Assembly (NCBI GenBank): GCA_963169105.1
Contig: OY720639.1
Span: forward strand, 93,074,559 to 93,138,558
Direction of reading: 5' to 3'
Source of the DNA: Ceriagrion tenellum
Taxonomy: Eukaryota > Arthropoda > Insecta > Odonata > Coenagrionidae
Length of the DNA: 64,000 nucleotides
How positions within the stretch are numbered: position 1 is the first letter of the stretch; each line of letters begins with the position of its first letter. Both the position numbers and the translations under genes were made by a program. The notes below the pieces were generated by a model. That model did no database searches and was not told the DNA's origin. It was given only the letters and a program-made list of their open reading frames with translations. Below are positions 56,091-64,000 of the stretch, piece by piece.

Positions 56091-57484
56091 AACCAACATA
56101 CTTACGATGGCAATCTGAAAGGATCAGGGAGTTACCCTCGTCCCCGTCACCGCGGCATCTCGATGAAAAAATAAAAAGCAAGTCAACGAAATAAGGTATA
56201 CCGTATTACTGTGGCGTTTACAGGACTTCAACTTGTTTTTTTCAAGCCAATGACACATCTTTGCTTCCTATTGATCTCTCTTCTTTCTTTGCTGTCTATT
56301 TTTTTGATCAGTTGTTTCGAAAAGACGGTGTTCGAGCAATAACTCGCGTCTGGCCCCTTCATGTCTTTTAAAACGTGCTTGATCTAGCAGTGATAAATGC
56401 ACAAACTTTGCACAGGCCTGTTTATGGCTCCACGATGTCCCGCCAGACTCATCTAAAAAGCTGTAGAAGAATTATCTGCGCCCTATGTAGGAGAAAGATC
56501 CTCAGTTCGGCCGCTGGTTCCTTTGTTTATACAGCTGGTTAAGCCTTAAAACAATGCCAAGTTCGTCTCTGTAACCAAAATAACAGAATTATAGCTGTTG
56601 AAGGCACTATAAAAATATATTTAGTCATCATAAAAGATATGTAAAGATTTGCAAAAATTGCGGAGGAGAGTGGTAAAGTTATACTTACCTGTTAGTTCAA
56701 ACACGATGGAAAGCATCGTCTCTAAAGCTTTAATTTTGAAAAACTTTAATTTTTACTTCATACAAACGTTTTTGTTCCACATTTTATCATTATAAATACG
56801 TTTTTATGTTTAAAAGTGTTTGAATACCGCAATTTCAGAACAAATTTAAGGATTTTTTTTTAACTTTTCTAATTTTTTTCTAAAAATCTTTGTAAATATG
56901 TTTTCTTTAGTCTGCTACTTTTTAGCTCAAAACAATACCTAACATGAATAAATCGTCAGAACACTAAATAACTCACAAACAACTCGAAAAGTATAACAAA
57001 TCGGTAGAAAGGGATAAATCAAGCTAACGGTCAATTGACCACTAGCGGTCCAAGTAGGTATGCAGCTCACCCCGGTCTCTCTAGTGTTGAGGAAACATCA
57101 TCTGTACTCGGTACGAACTTCCGTGCGGACGGTTCACTAATAAATCGTTAAACTATTGAAAAATGATGCACACTAAAATACTTATATACTTCTGAAACTT
57201 AGACGTAATATTACAAAGAACTAACACGAGGCTAAAGGTAAATGAACGAAATATGAACAGTAATACTATTCGTCGGTATCTCATATAGTGAACGGCAGGT
57301 GATACGTCACACGCATTACTTCCAAAATGACGCGCAAAAAGCTGCGTTTGAATCGCAATCACCTTTTCAATTCACAGTAGTTCAATAAATATCGGTCGCC
57401 AAGATGTAAGGAAAAGATATATGTGAAAAAATTTAGGCTATGTATATGATGCATGAGTAAAAATTGCTGTTAAAAAAAACGCTT

Positions 57485-57650
57485 GCAAGTTCTTCATTAC
57501 GGTTTCTGCTCGCGACACCAGCGCTACCGCTGTAAACTGGCAGCGATAGGAACTAAGGAATACCATGGTGCGGAAGTGAATGCGCGTAAAAAATTCAATC
57601 AACCATCGTAAGGACCATCATACTTACGGTAGCAGAGTGTACGAGGTAAA
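57485..57650 (-). repeat. Uncharacterised repeat R, copy 3
   Basis: Read on the minus strand, GTAAGTATGATGGTCCTTAC, CGCACCATGGTATTCCTTAG and TTCCTATCGCTGCCAGTTTA match the second half of the 25.3-kb copy in the same order. Confidence 0.55.
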
Positions 57651-58334
57651 CCGTATAAGGCTCATCTATTCATTAAAAATCCGATCCTATAATTGATCCC
57701 CGTCGCATACATGAAAAATCTTAAAGTAATAGAGATCGTCAATTCATTGGAAGTGGATAATTCATGATTCGGTTTATTTTTTCACTTAGAAAATCGAAAC
57801 AGAAGAGAGCAACTTAAAATCGGAAATCCTGATGTCCATACAATCCCTATTTATATTGTTGCAAATATCTTTTTATCCAAATTTTCTTCACACTCACGGT
57901 GAGAAGTTATAGGTAAATATTAGTGCGTGATATTTTCTTTCTCTCCTTCTATTATACTACTGTTAATTGTATAAGCCATAATGATTTCTGATTCAAAGAT
58001 TAATCAAAGTCGTGAGTGGAAGAAAAAACGACCCGGATGATAGTCAAGGATTGAGGTCAAGTTGAAATCGCAACTGCGTCGGCACAAAACTGTATTGGAA
58101 GCTAAATCAAACTGAAACAGATCGAAACGTGTGGGTTGGGAATGGAGTTTTAAATCTATTCACAATAAACGAGACTCAAATACTGAAACCCCAAAATTTC
58201 CCACGTATTTTCAATCCCTAAAGCACTCATTACCTCGGCTCATGAATTTTCTCTTCAATTCATAATTCTTTCTCACTAGAAAAAGCTCCATTATTGTGTC
58301 ATTTACCCTCATTTAGGCCTTTTATCGACTTACA

Positions 58335-58545
58335 TTGCCGATCGAGAGACACATGGCCGAGGAGATTGGTGCAAAAACTCGATATATCCGTGCACAATAT
58401 GCAACCAAAATAAAAACTGAGCTCCACTCTATAGATTCCCATAATTCATGTCACCATTACACCTCCCAAAACCTTATTGCTTACTTCTTTACACGGCTGG
58501 CGTCAGAACACCACCTACCACACACCAATGCGGCGGCTTGCAGGG
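58335..58545 (+). repeat. LINE family 1c 3' fragment
   Basis: Contains the last coding stretch (the RDTWPRRLVQKLDISVHNMQ region, decayed), ACACGGCTGGCGTCAGAACA, ACCACACACCAATGCGGCGG and CTTGCAGGGTAC. The hexanucleotide tail is missing, and a 1b copy begins at once. Confidence 0.65.
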
Positions 58546-58990
58546 TACGTTGTTATTTTTCAATCGTTAGGCCTCATCTGGAATATGCTGTTAGTGTATG
58601 GGATCCATACGAAACGGGATTGATATCAGAGTTAGATCGCGTACAGCGAAGAGGAGCTAGGTTTGTCAAACGATGCTGCGATAAGTTGGCTAGTGTGTCT
58701 TGACTGTTAGAAGAATTCGGATGGGAATCGCTATCACAGCGTAGATTAAATTATAGGCTTAACCTCCTAAATAAATTTCAGGAAAATCATTTTACTGACG
58801 ACGTAAAAAACATACTATTAACCCCTTTGTACTACGGCAGATTAGATCGCGCCAATAAAATTAGAGAGCTAGATTGTAGAACCGATAGGTATAAAATGTC
58901 ATTTTTTCCGCGTACCATTCGGGACCATAACAGCTGTGATCGTCGTCATGAATAGTTCGAATTGTGACAATAGGCAGACAGTAAATCTTT
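58546..58990 (+). pseudogene. LINE family 1b copy joined to the 1c fragment
   Basis: Reads RCYFSIVRPHLEYAVSVWDP, YETGLISELDRVQRRGARFV, KRCCDKLASVS, a TGA stop, LLEEFGWESLSQRRLNYRLN, LLNKFQENHFTDDVKNILLT, PLYYGRLDRANKIRELDCRT, DRYKMSFFPRTIRDHNSCDR and RHE with a final stop. The frame 58335-58703 runs in phase across the 1c/1b junction. The 3' untranslated end and tail are absent, replaced by TTAAAAATTTGATTTATTTA. Best-preserved 1b coding end in the window. Confidence 0.87.
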
Positions 58991-60885
58991 CTCTTTATAT
59001 TCTCTTAAAAATTTGATTTATTTAAAAATTTGATACCATTTAACAGGTATTTTCATTAAAGCACCTGAAAAGGTAAGTAATTTTTTAAATGATTAATAAC
59101 GCAAAATGCATATTCTTTCTCCTTTCTCACAAAACCTTTTACATCCCCACCATTTTTATGCGGGTGCAGACGCTACCATTTGTGAAACGACCACCATTAG
59201 GCGCTTACGTGAACACTTAACTGAAAAAAAAAACTGAAAACCTTTACAATTTCTACGAGCCACCCTAAAAATTCAACGATAGCCAAGCATTGATAATCAT
59301 GCATTATCAACGGTTTCCAACTTAATTTGACGCATTTATCAGTCTCAACGAATGGAGACAATTCTACATGTCCTCCTTTTTTCTAATACAGTATTGACTT
59401 AAAATTATGGGAAAAATATGGCGCCGTATGTTTTTAACTCAATTACTTAACGCAGAAAGAGAAAACCATTTTCGCCGAGTTATTGTCATGGGAAAGCATA
59501 TCACCCTATTTTAAGCCCATCCACAACCGCCGGAAAAATAAATGAATTTCTATTTACGGGCAAACTCAAATGGACTGTACAGAGTGCTCTGAAAGCATAA
59601 AGTATAACAGTGGGGCAGGAGCGTAAGGCATTTTAGAATATATTTTTGGTCCATTTCTCCTTTACCCCTAGAGATACTCCCGGGCCGTCCTTTTCCTGCT
59701 AGGCCCTCTTCTTCGAAAGGGGGGCGTAATTTAGTCACCCTCAAAAGAACGCTGTTTCAGATAAGGAATCCGTAAAAACCGAGAGACCGTGACCGTAAAG
59801 GAACGTAATGAAAGGGTGATTGATGGATATTTTCTCAGCCGCGCAAGAAAAACGTCTTAGAAAGGGAAAGTGTCGCCTTTCTAGTAGAATAGCGATCGCA
59901 TTTAGATATACGGGACCTTCTCTCTTCGGTCCAAAATCCCTTTCCTCTATCGCCTTGACTGGCACCACAGCCAGCGGAGGGCCTATGAGAGCAAACCAGA
60001 GTCGGTAAATATGGAGAGGATGCAATCAATCGGGGACAAAAAAAATTGAAAACCATTCGTATTAAAATTTCGTATTCTTAAGGGAATTAAAGCGAAATAG
60101 TTCACTTGTAGTAATGAACACCAGATTCGATTTATATTATTTTAGTTGAGTACCTTTCCAAAAAATTGATAAACATTGTAAAGACCACTTTACACAGTAC
60201 ATTCAATTGTACAAACGAACGTATCATAGAATGTAGAATGAAATTAATGGAAGTAGAGCAGGTTCTATTTCCTGTCCAGTCATTCAGACAATCCTATAGT
60301 TCGCCGCTTTACCCGGTTCAATTTTCCCCTGGAAATAGTTCATGCATTTCTTTGTTAAATAAAATATGCCGCGTAAAGCGGTCTTAATGTAAATAGCGAA
60401 ACATTTCGTTTTATGCTACTGAAATTCACACTATTAAAATAAGTGTTCTAATACTCTTAAAAATGACTCATATTTTCACGCCCTAATATGAGAATGCCTT
60501 AAGACATGAAGATTAATTTGCTATTCTGTTTTTTGCGGTCACTTCCGTGGCACTACCGATTTTTTTTAAATAATAGATAAAATATACAACTTATTCACTG
60601 TTAAATTTCAGACGAAATCTAAGTCTTAAATATACCCAATTTTTTTAAAGTTCAGTCCGTCTGGAGTTCATAGGGGTACTTTTCCCTATAGTAAACGGTT
60701 TCCGATTTTTGGAAAGTAATGCAAAACACAGTGGAGTAAAATTCTAATACTTGGTATCCTTGGAAAGTTGAGAGATTATTCTTTAAAATGAGGCCAACTA
60801 CAAGGAACTACACGTGAAACATTATTTCGCCGAAAACTGAGGTCAATTGCGTCATTGGGAACGTATGGATTGGTTAGCGTGGCAA
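58991..60885. other. Unassigned DNA
   Basis: No recognised element. A slightly GC-richer block at 59630-60010 holds a 94-codon minus frame (59741-60025) and a 62-codon plus frame (59820-60008); neither matches a family I know. Confidence 0.3.
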
Positions 60886-60889
60886 GGAT

Positions 60890-61075
60890 TTCTACATCTA
60901 CATCTACCTAATACCCTGCGAGCCGCCGCATGGGCATGTGGCAGGGTGTGTTAGGTCACCTAGATGTTTTTGGGAGATGAAATGGTGACATGTACCATAG
61001 AAGTGGGCTTAGTGGTGCTCAATTTTTACTGTGGTCACTTATTGTATGCAGAAAGAACGAGTTACATTCACAGGA
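60890..61075 (-). repeat. LINE family 1c 3' fragment
   Basis: The tail TTTCTACATCTACATCTACC and TACCCTGCGAGCCGCCGCAT are at 60890-60930, followed by GGCATGTGGCAGGGTGTGTT and the 3' untranslated part. It reaches only the last codons of the ORF (the ISDHNKN/F region near 61040-61070). Confidence 0.75.
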
Positions 61076-61655
61076 GTAAAATTTTGTTGTGGAACAAAGT
61101 TATTTAATAGAAAATTAGGTACTTCACTCATTACGATGACAACTTGTAACTTCGTTAATTCACATTTTTTTATTTTAAACGAATCGGTTAGATGTTCAAC
61201 GTCATATTCAGGTAAAGACTTCACGCAAACAACCCACAAACTATAATATACAGTCCGGTAGGGGCGAGGAGGAAGGAAGGGTGGAGAGGGTGGGTGATTG
61301 TAAGAGGGTCAGAGAGGATATGCAAGAGGGAGGAATGGGGTCGAAGGGGTTGAGGAGGTTCCTTAGAGTGCATTCACTAGGAATGTAAAGGGACGTTTGG
61401 GCGGGGTTGAACAATAACAAACTAAAACACTCAAAGCTCAAGGGAGAGATTGGAGGGAGGCGAAGAGGTTGTTCATATCTGGAGTGTCCGGAGAAGTGGG
61501 AGATTTGCGGGGGAGGGGTAGAGGGAGGTTTAAAATGGGGGAGTTGGACGGGTAACAAAAATTGCTGGCAATGTTTTCGTTGAAATGTACATTATTGGAA
61601 ATTTATAATTTTCGCAAGCACGGTACTTATTCAGACTTGTTGAGTAGGAGCTGAC
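61076..61655. other. Unassigned; purine-rich segment
   Basis: The segment 61255-61560 is strongly purine-rich on the plus strand (GGAGGAAGGAAGGGTGGAGA). The 105-codon minus frame over it is proline- and serine-rich, as expected from composition alone. No family recognised. Confidence 0.35.
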
Positions 61656-61889
61656 GCAATAAGGGACCGCTCAAGTATTTCGTAAGACATTGTCGTAGAT
61701 TACGTGTGCCATTTTTGACCTCCCTCCTCCTCCTATGTAAGACAATGTAAGATTTTCCCAAAACCCCCCTCCCTCTGATTCTTACGTAAGACGTTAGATA
61801 TTTGTATCTACTCTTCATTAAATGCTCGCTTTCTGCAGTTTCAGCTTCCCATAGAGGCCATCGTGCAGCTTTGAGCACAGGATATCGTA

Positions 61890-62080
61890 TAATGTAGATG
61901 TACCCCTTGCACGTTGGAACGATAGACGATAGAATGTTTCTTGGTTAGTAGATTGTTAATTGGCGCGTTGCATGTGTGGTACGCTGGTTTCAATTTTGTT
62001 TCGGTGTTCTACCGTATAATTCATGCATGCCTGGTGTTGAAGCACCCTCTGCCACACACCCTTTGGGTAGCTTGCCGGAT
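61890..62080 (+). repeat. LINE family 1b 3' end inside MITE copy 2
   Basis: After ATGTAGATGTA it carries the 1b 3' untranslated end: TAGAATGTTTCTTGGTTAGT, GTGTGGTACGCTGGTTTCAA, CATGCATGCCTGGTGTTGAA, CACCCTCTGCCACACACCCT and TTGGGTAGCTTGCCGGATAT. No coding sequence remains. The same blocks precede the tail of the copy at 53.8-54.4 kb. Confidence 0.82.
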
Positions 62081-62083
62081 ATG

Positions 62084-62195
62084 ACGTAGATATAGATATG
62101 AATATAGATATAGATATAGATATAAATATAGATATAGATATAGATATAGATATAGATATAGATATAGATATAGATATAGATACAGATATAGATAA
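62084..62195 (+). repeat. (ATAGAT)n microsatellite grown from a LINE tail
   Basis: About 17-18 hexanucleotide units of ATAGAT, with a few point variants (ATGAAT, ATAAAT, ACAGAT), follow directly after GACGTAGATATAGATATG, the position of the normal short GTAGATGTAG tail of family 1. The unit differs from the tail hexamer by one base. Minus-strand frames here encode only a Tyr-Ile or Leu-Tyr repeat. Confidence 0.9.
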
Positions 62196-62531
62196 TTATG
62201 CAGTGTTGCAGTACAAAATTCATTAACATTGAGAGCGAAATAGTACCACAGCTGATGAAGTTCTGAACAATCGCAGGATATTTGGAAACGATACAATGTT
62301 TCAAGACGGACAAAAATCTTACGTAAATTGGTTCCAACCCCCTGCTCCCCCTCTTCATAAGAAAAAGTAAGATGATTCCAACCCCCTACCTCCAAAAACG
62401 TCTTACGTAATACTTGAATGGCCCCTAATGAGTTAGCTGATTGTCGCGTACGAATCGCAGTGCATGTTTGAAATGAGGAATAAAACTGAAAATCCCATGG
62501 CCGTGGGATGCTGCTCACCAGCGGTATTTTA

Positions 62532-62838
62532 GTGATTGATTACAATACCCGCCCTCACACTGCGCATGTGACATGACAACTTTTACTGAACTTTGGTTTG
62601 GAACAATTCAACCGCTCTCCATATAGCGCGGACATCGCTCCTAGTGACTTACGTCTTTTTTTTGCTCCTACAATCGAGCATTGGTGGTAAGAGGTTCAAC
62701 AATTACGACGATATCAAGGAACATGTTGTTACTTGGTCGAAATCACATGCGGAACATTTCCATGAAGAGGTAAAACGAAAGCTTGGGCCGTGGTATGAAA
62801 AGTGCCCACAAAGTGGTGGGAGTTTTGTAGAAAAATAG
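62532..62838 (+). pseudogene. mariner transposase C-terminal fragment
   Basis: Reads VIDYNTRPHTAHVT, a TGA stop, QLLLNFGLEQFNRSPYSADI, APSDLRLF, then after a one-base insertion in a run of eight Ts LLLQSSIGGKRFNNYDDIKE, HVVTWSKSHAEHFHEEVKRK and LGPWYEKCPQSGGSFVEK with a stop. The (H)DNARPHTA, YSPD.APSD, GGKRF and GG.(Y/F)VEK blocks are diagnostic of mariner. The third catalytic Asp (APSD) is kept, but 34 residues upstream, where the second Asp belongs, there is Tyr (DYN). The N-terminal half, with the first Asp and the DNA-binding domain, is missing. Dead on four counts. Confidence 0.9.
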
Positions 62839-63050
62839 TTTAAGATCGAAAGATTTTTTCAGAATAAATGTTTTTTCTGAATATGTACTTGTTTTCTTTT
62901 CATATGCCAAGCGGAATTTAATTTCTGGATATGCCTCGTAATATAATCCTAAGTTATAATAATATCCTATTCGATCCTGTAATATAATCCTATGAATAAT
63001 AACAACGGCCTGTTTGGTGACCCGTGTAGAAAGGAAGGAATCGTGTAAGG

Positions 63051-63130
63051 CAGTGGTCGGCAAATCGTGGCTCGCGAGCCACATGCGACTCTTTGGCACC
63101 TTAGCGTGGCTTTCCCATTGAATACCAGGT
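63051..63130 (+). mobile_element. hAT-like terminus
   Basis: CAGTGGTCGGCAAATCGTGG, CTCGCGAGCCACATGCGACT and CTTTGGCACC match the widespread CAGTGGTCGGCAAAC...CGGCTCGCGAGCC...CGGCTCTTTGGC end of hAT-superfamily non-autonomous elements. GTGGCTCGCGAGCCAC (63069-63084) is a perfect 16-bp palindrome. The opposite end was not found within the window. Confidence 0.6.
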
Positions 63131-63246
63131 GATGGCGCGCACGTAACTTACTTCATCAATAAATAATATCGTTACTTGGTATGTTATCTTCAACGTACCT
63201 ATAGTTATATGAGATTTAAAACTTTAAGTAAATTTTACTGAGTAAA

Positions 63247-63420
63247 TTTTAGGGAGCGTTGTGGAGTGAAAGAAAATGTAATGTCGAGGATTGAGAAAGG
63301 TATGTTGAGATGGTTTGGACTTATAGAGAGGATGAATGAAAGGAGATCACGAAACAAGGAAATACGAAACAAGTATACAAGATGAGGGTGGATGGGAAAG
63401 TTGGAAAGAGTCGATCTCAG
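63247..63420 (+). pseudogene. LINE family 2-like (RTE) scrap
   Basis: Reads RERCGVKENVMSRIEKGMLR, WFGLIERMNERRS, then frameshifted NKYTR and VDGKVGKS. It aligns with NECGL...V...ERSVLRWFGHVERMDESR of family 2 but is a more distant subfamily. No 3' tail. Confidence 0.65.
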
Positions 63421-63457
63421 CGAACGTACCTCAATTTTACTAAACGTACGTACTTTA

Positions 63458-63490
63458 CTAAAAACATCCTCAAATTGAGGATGTTTTTAG
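63458..63490. repeat. 33-nt perfect palindrome
   Basis: CTAAAAACATCCTCAA and TTGAGGATGTTTTTAG are perfect reverse complements around one central A. Flanking bases add a little imperfect pairing. No element boundary was identified around it. Confidence 0.75.
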
Positions 63491-63499
63491 CAAAGGCCA

Positions 63500-64000
63500 G
63501 CTCAGGAGTACCCTAATCAAATTAATAACAATGTACCTACCTATTGTTTGTGACCGTTGTGTGATTGATTTTCTGGTGCTTTTGTTCCGCTTTGTTTCCG
63601 CTGGTGTGTTGATTATATGTTTGATTGTTGTTTCCTTATTACTGTGTTCTTGTTGTTTTGTTTTGTGTTTCTTTTTTATTATATTTTGTGTTTCAAAAGG
63701 TTATTTTATTTTCTCAAATGTACATGGGCATATGTTCTTATGAGGTCTCATATAAGAGCCATTTTTGCTTTAATATTATTTTTGATATGCACTGCCAAGC
63801 ACTGCCTTATTTTTATTTAATGGCAACCCCTATATAACAGTTAATCTTTAGGGGTGCCTAATTTCACTGATTAATTATGTATTTTGTGTAATATTATTTG
63901 CGGTGAAATAAATGTCTCTTTATCTATGCAGTTTTAGCTAAAGAAAATTTTGCTCCCAAAAGAATGGTCAATCATTGTACTGTTGATATTTGTTTCTGTT
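63500..64000. other. Unassigned; possible LINE 3' untranslated region
   Basis: T-rich, with overlapping hydrophobic frames at 63531-63837 that reflect TTG/TTT content. GGTGAAATAAATGTCTCTTT at 63902-63921 contains an AATAAA signal, as at the end of many LINE transcripts, but no coding block supports this. Confidence 0.3.

Larger units (their letters stand above)
55795..58325. other. Mostly unassigned AT-rich DNA with two pieces of repeat R
   Basis: Apart from the repeat R pieces at 55.99-56.09 and 57.49-57.65 kb, nothing is recognised over about 2.5 kb. The small frame 57153-57362 (-) has no motif. Confidence 0.35.
61663..62425. mobile_element. PIF/Harbinger-like MITE copy 2, TSD TAA, carrying a LINE
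   Basis: The left terminus GGGACCGCTCAAGTATTTCG (61663-) and right terminus ending AATACTTGAATGGCCCC (-62425) form an imperfect inverted repeat of about 26 bp, flanked by TAA on both sides (61660-61662 and 62426-62428). A 3-bp TAA target and GGG start fit PIF/Harbinger-type MITEs. Internal blocks match copy 1 at 53.5-54.6 kb. It is interrupted between GATATCGTATA and ATTATGCAGTG by a family 1b LINE end with an expanded tail; copy 1 is continuous there (TTCGTATATTTATGCAGTG). Confidence 0.65.

Noticed and set aside
62021..62518. 165-codon minus-strand frame with a Leu-Tyr repeat
   Set aside because: Most of it is the (ATAGAT)n microsatellite read in one phase, flanked by LINE and MITE sequence. 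It is not a protein gene.
63531..63837. Small membrane protein cluster
   Set aside because: Three overlapping frames in different phases all look hydrophobic because the DNA is TTG/TTT-rich. There is no start context or conservation to support coding.
1..64000. CRISPR array, operon, integron or prophage
   Set aside because: There are no evenly spaced short direct repeats with unique spacers and no clustered long ORFs; all signs point to eukaryotic nuclear DNA.

Overview
This is a eukaryotic, AT-rich, repeat-dominated nuclear window. It shows no bacterial features: no operons, no Shine-Dalgarno spacing, and no long intact ORFs. The longest open frames are about 200 codons, and the recognisable ones are broken pieces of transposable elements. 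The abundant non-LTR retrotransposons with a hexanucleotide (GATGTA)n tail, together with RTE-like and CR1/Jockey-like LINEs, mariner, PIF/Harbinger-like, piggyBac-like and hAT-like pieces and a possible Penelope-like repeat, suggest an arthropod, most likely an insect. The species cannot be named from the sequence alone. I found no confident host protein-coding gene, rRNA or functional tRNA.

Main repeat classes. (1) LINE family 1 has a 3' end reading roughly CCCTGCCACACACCC...GGCTCGCAGGGTA followed by TGTAGATGTAG. At least 23 truncated copies occur on both strands, in four sequence subgroups called here 1a-1d. (2) LINE family 2 is RTE-like, with a GHVERMDESRITKQIY motif and a (TATG)n tail; there are five copies. 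(3) LINE family 3 carries RTRWMGHTLRHNGFVKN and ends in GACCAATGAT; there are about six pieces. (4) Family 4 is a CR1-like LINE with a TTA-rich tail; there are two copies. (5) Single decayed LINE C-termini lie at 1.3-1.8, 4.6-4.9 and 16.9-18.0 kb, and an orphan LINE endonuclease domain lies at 25.8-26.5 kb.

Layout. 0-6.3 kb: decayed LINE ends and unassigned AT-rich DNA. 6.3-7.6 kb: a 214-bp tandem duplication whose second copy is split by an 852-bp solo-LTR-like insert with a 4-bp target duplication. 7.6-8.4 kb: purine-rich, CpG-bearing unassigned DNA. 8.4-13.6 kb: LINE families 1 and 3 and a small piggyBac-like MITE. 14-21.4 kb: family 4 and 1 LINEs, a Jockey/CR1-type LINE, and a head-to-head inverted repeat with hammerhead-ribozyme-like cores. 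22.3-29.3 kb: a family 3 LINE, a 734-bp TTAA element, an endonuclease fragment split by a family 4 copy, and a 360-bp long-TIR MITE. 30-36.7 kb: LINE families 1 and 2. 36.7-42.8 kb: mostly unassigned, with one four-unit heat-shock-element-like array. 42.8-50.1 kb: dense family 1 pieces, a ~134-bp tandem array split by a LINE with a 9-bp target duplication, a palindromic LINE pair, and a second Penelope-like inverted repeat. 50.2-55.6 kb: a ~2-kb element with internal repeats and the first of two Harbinger-like MITEs hosting LINEs. 58-64 kb: LINE pieces, the second Harbinger-like MITE with a microsatellite grown from a LINE tail, a dead mariner fragment, a hAT-like end and an RTE scrap.

The elements do not form a pathway. 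Their value is as a layered insertion record, because several nested insertions can be ordered by comparison with an uninterrupted copy in the same window. All similarity statements come from reading by eye; no search or alignment program was run.
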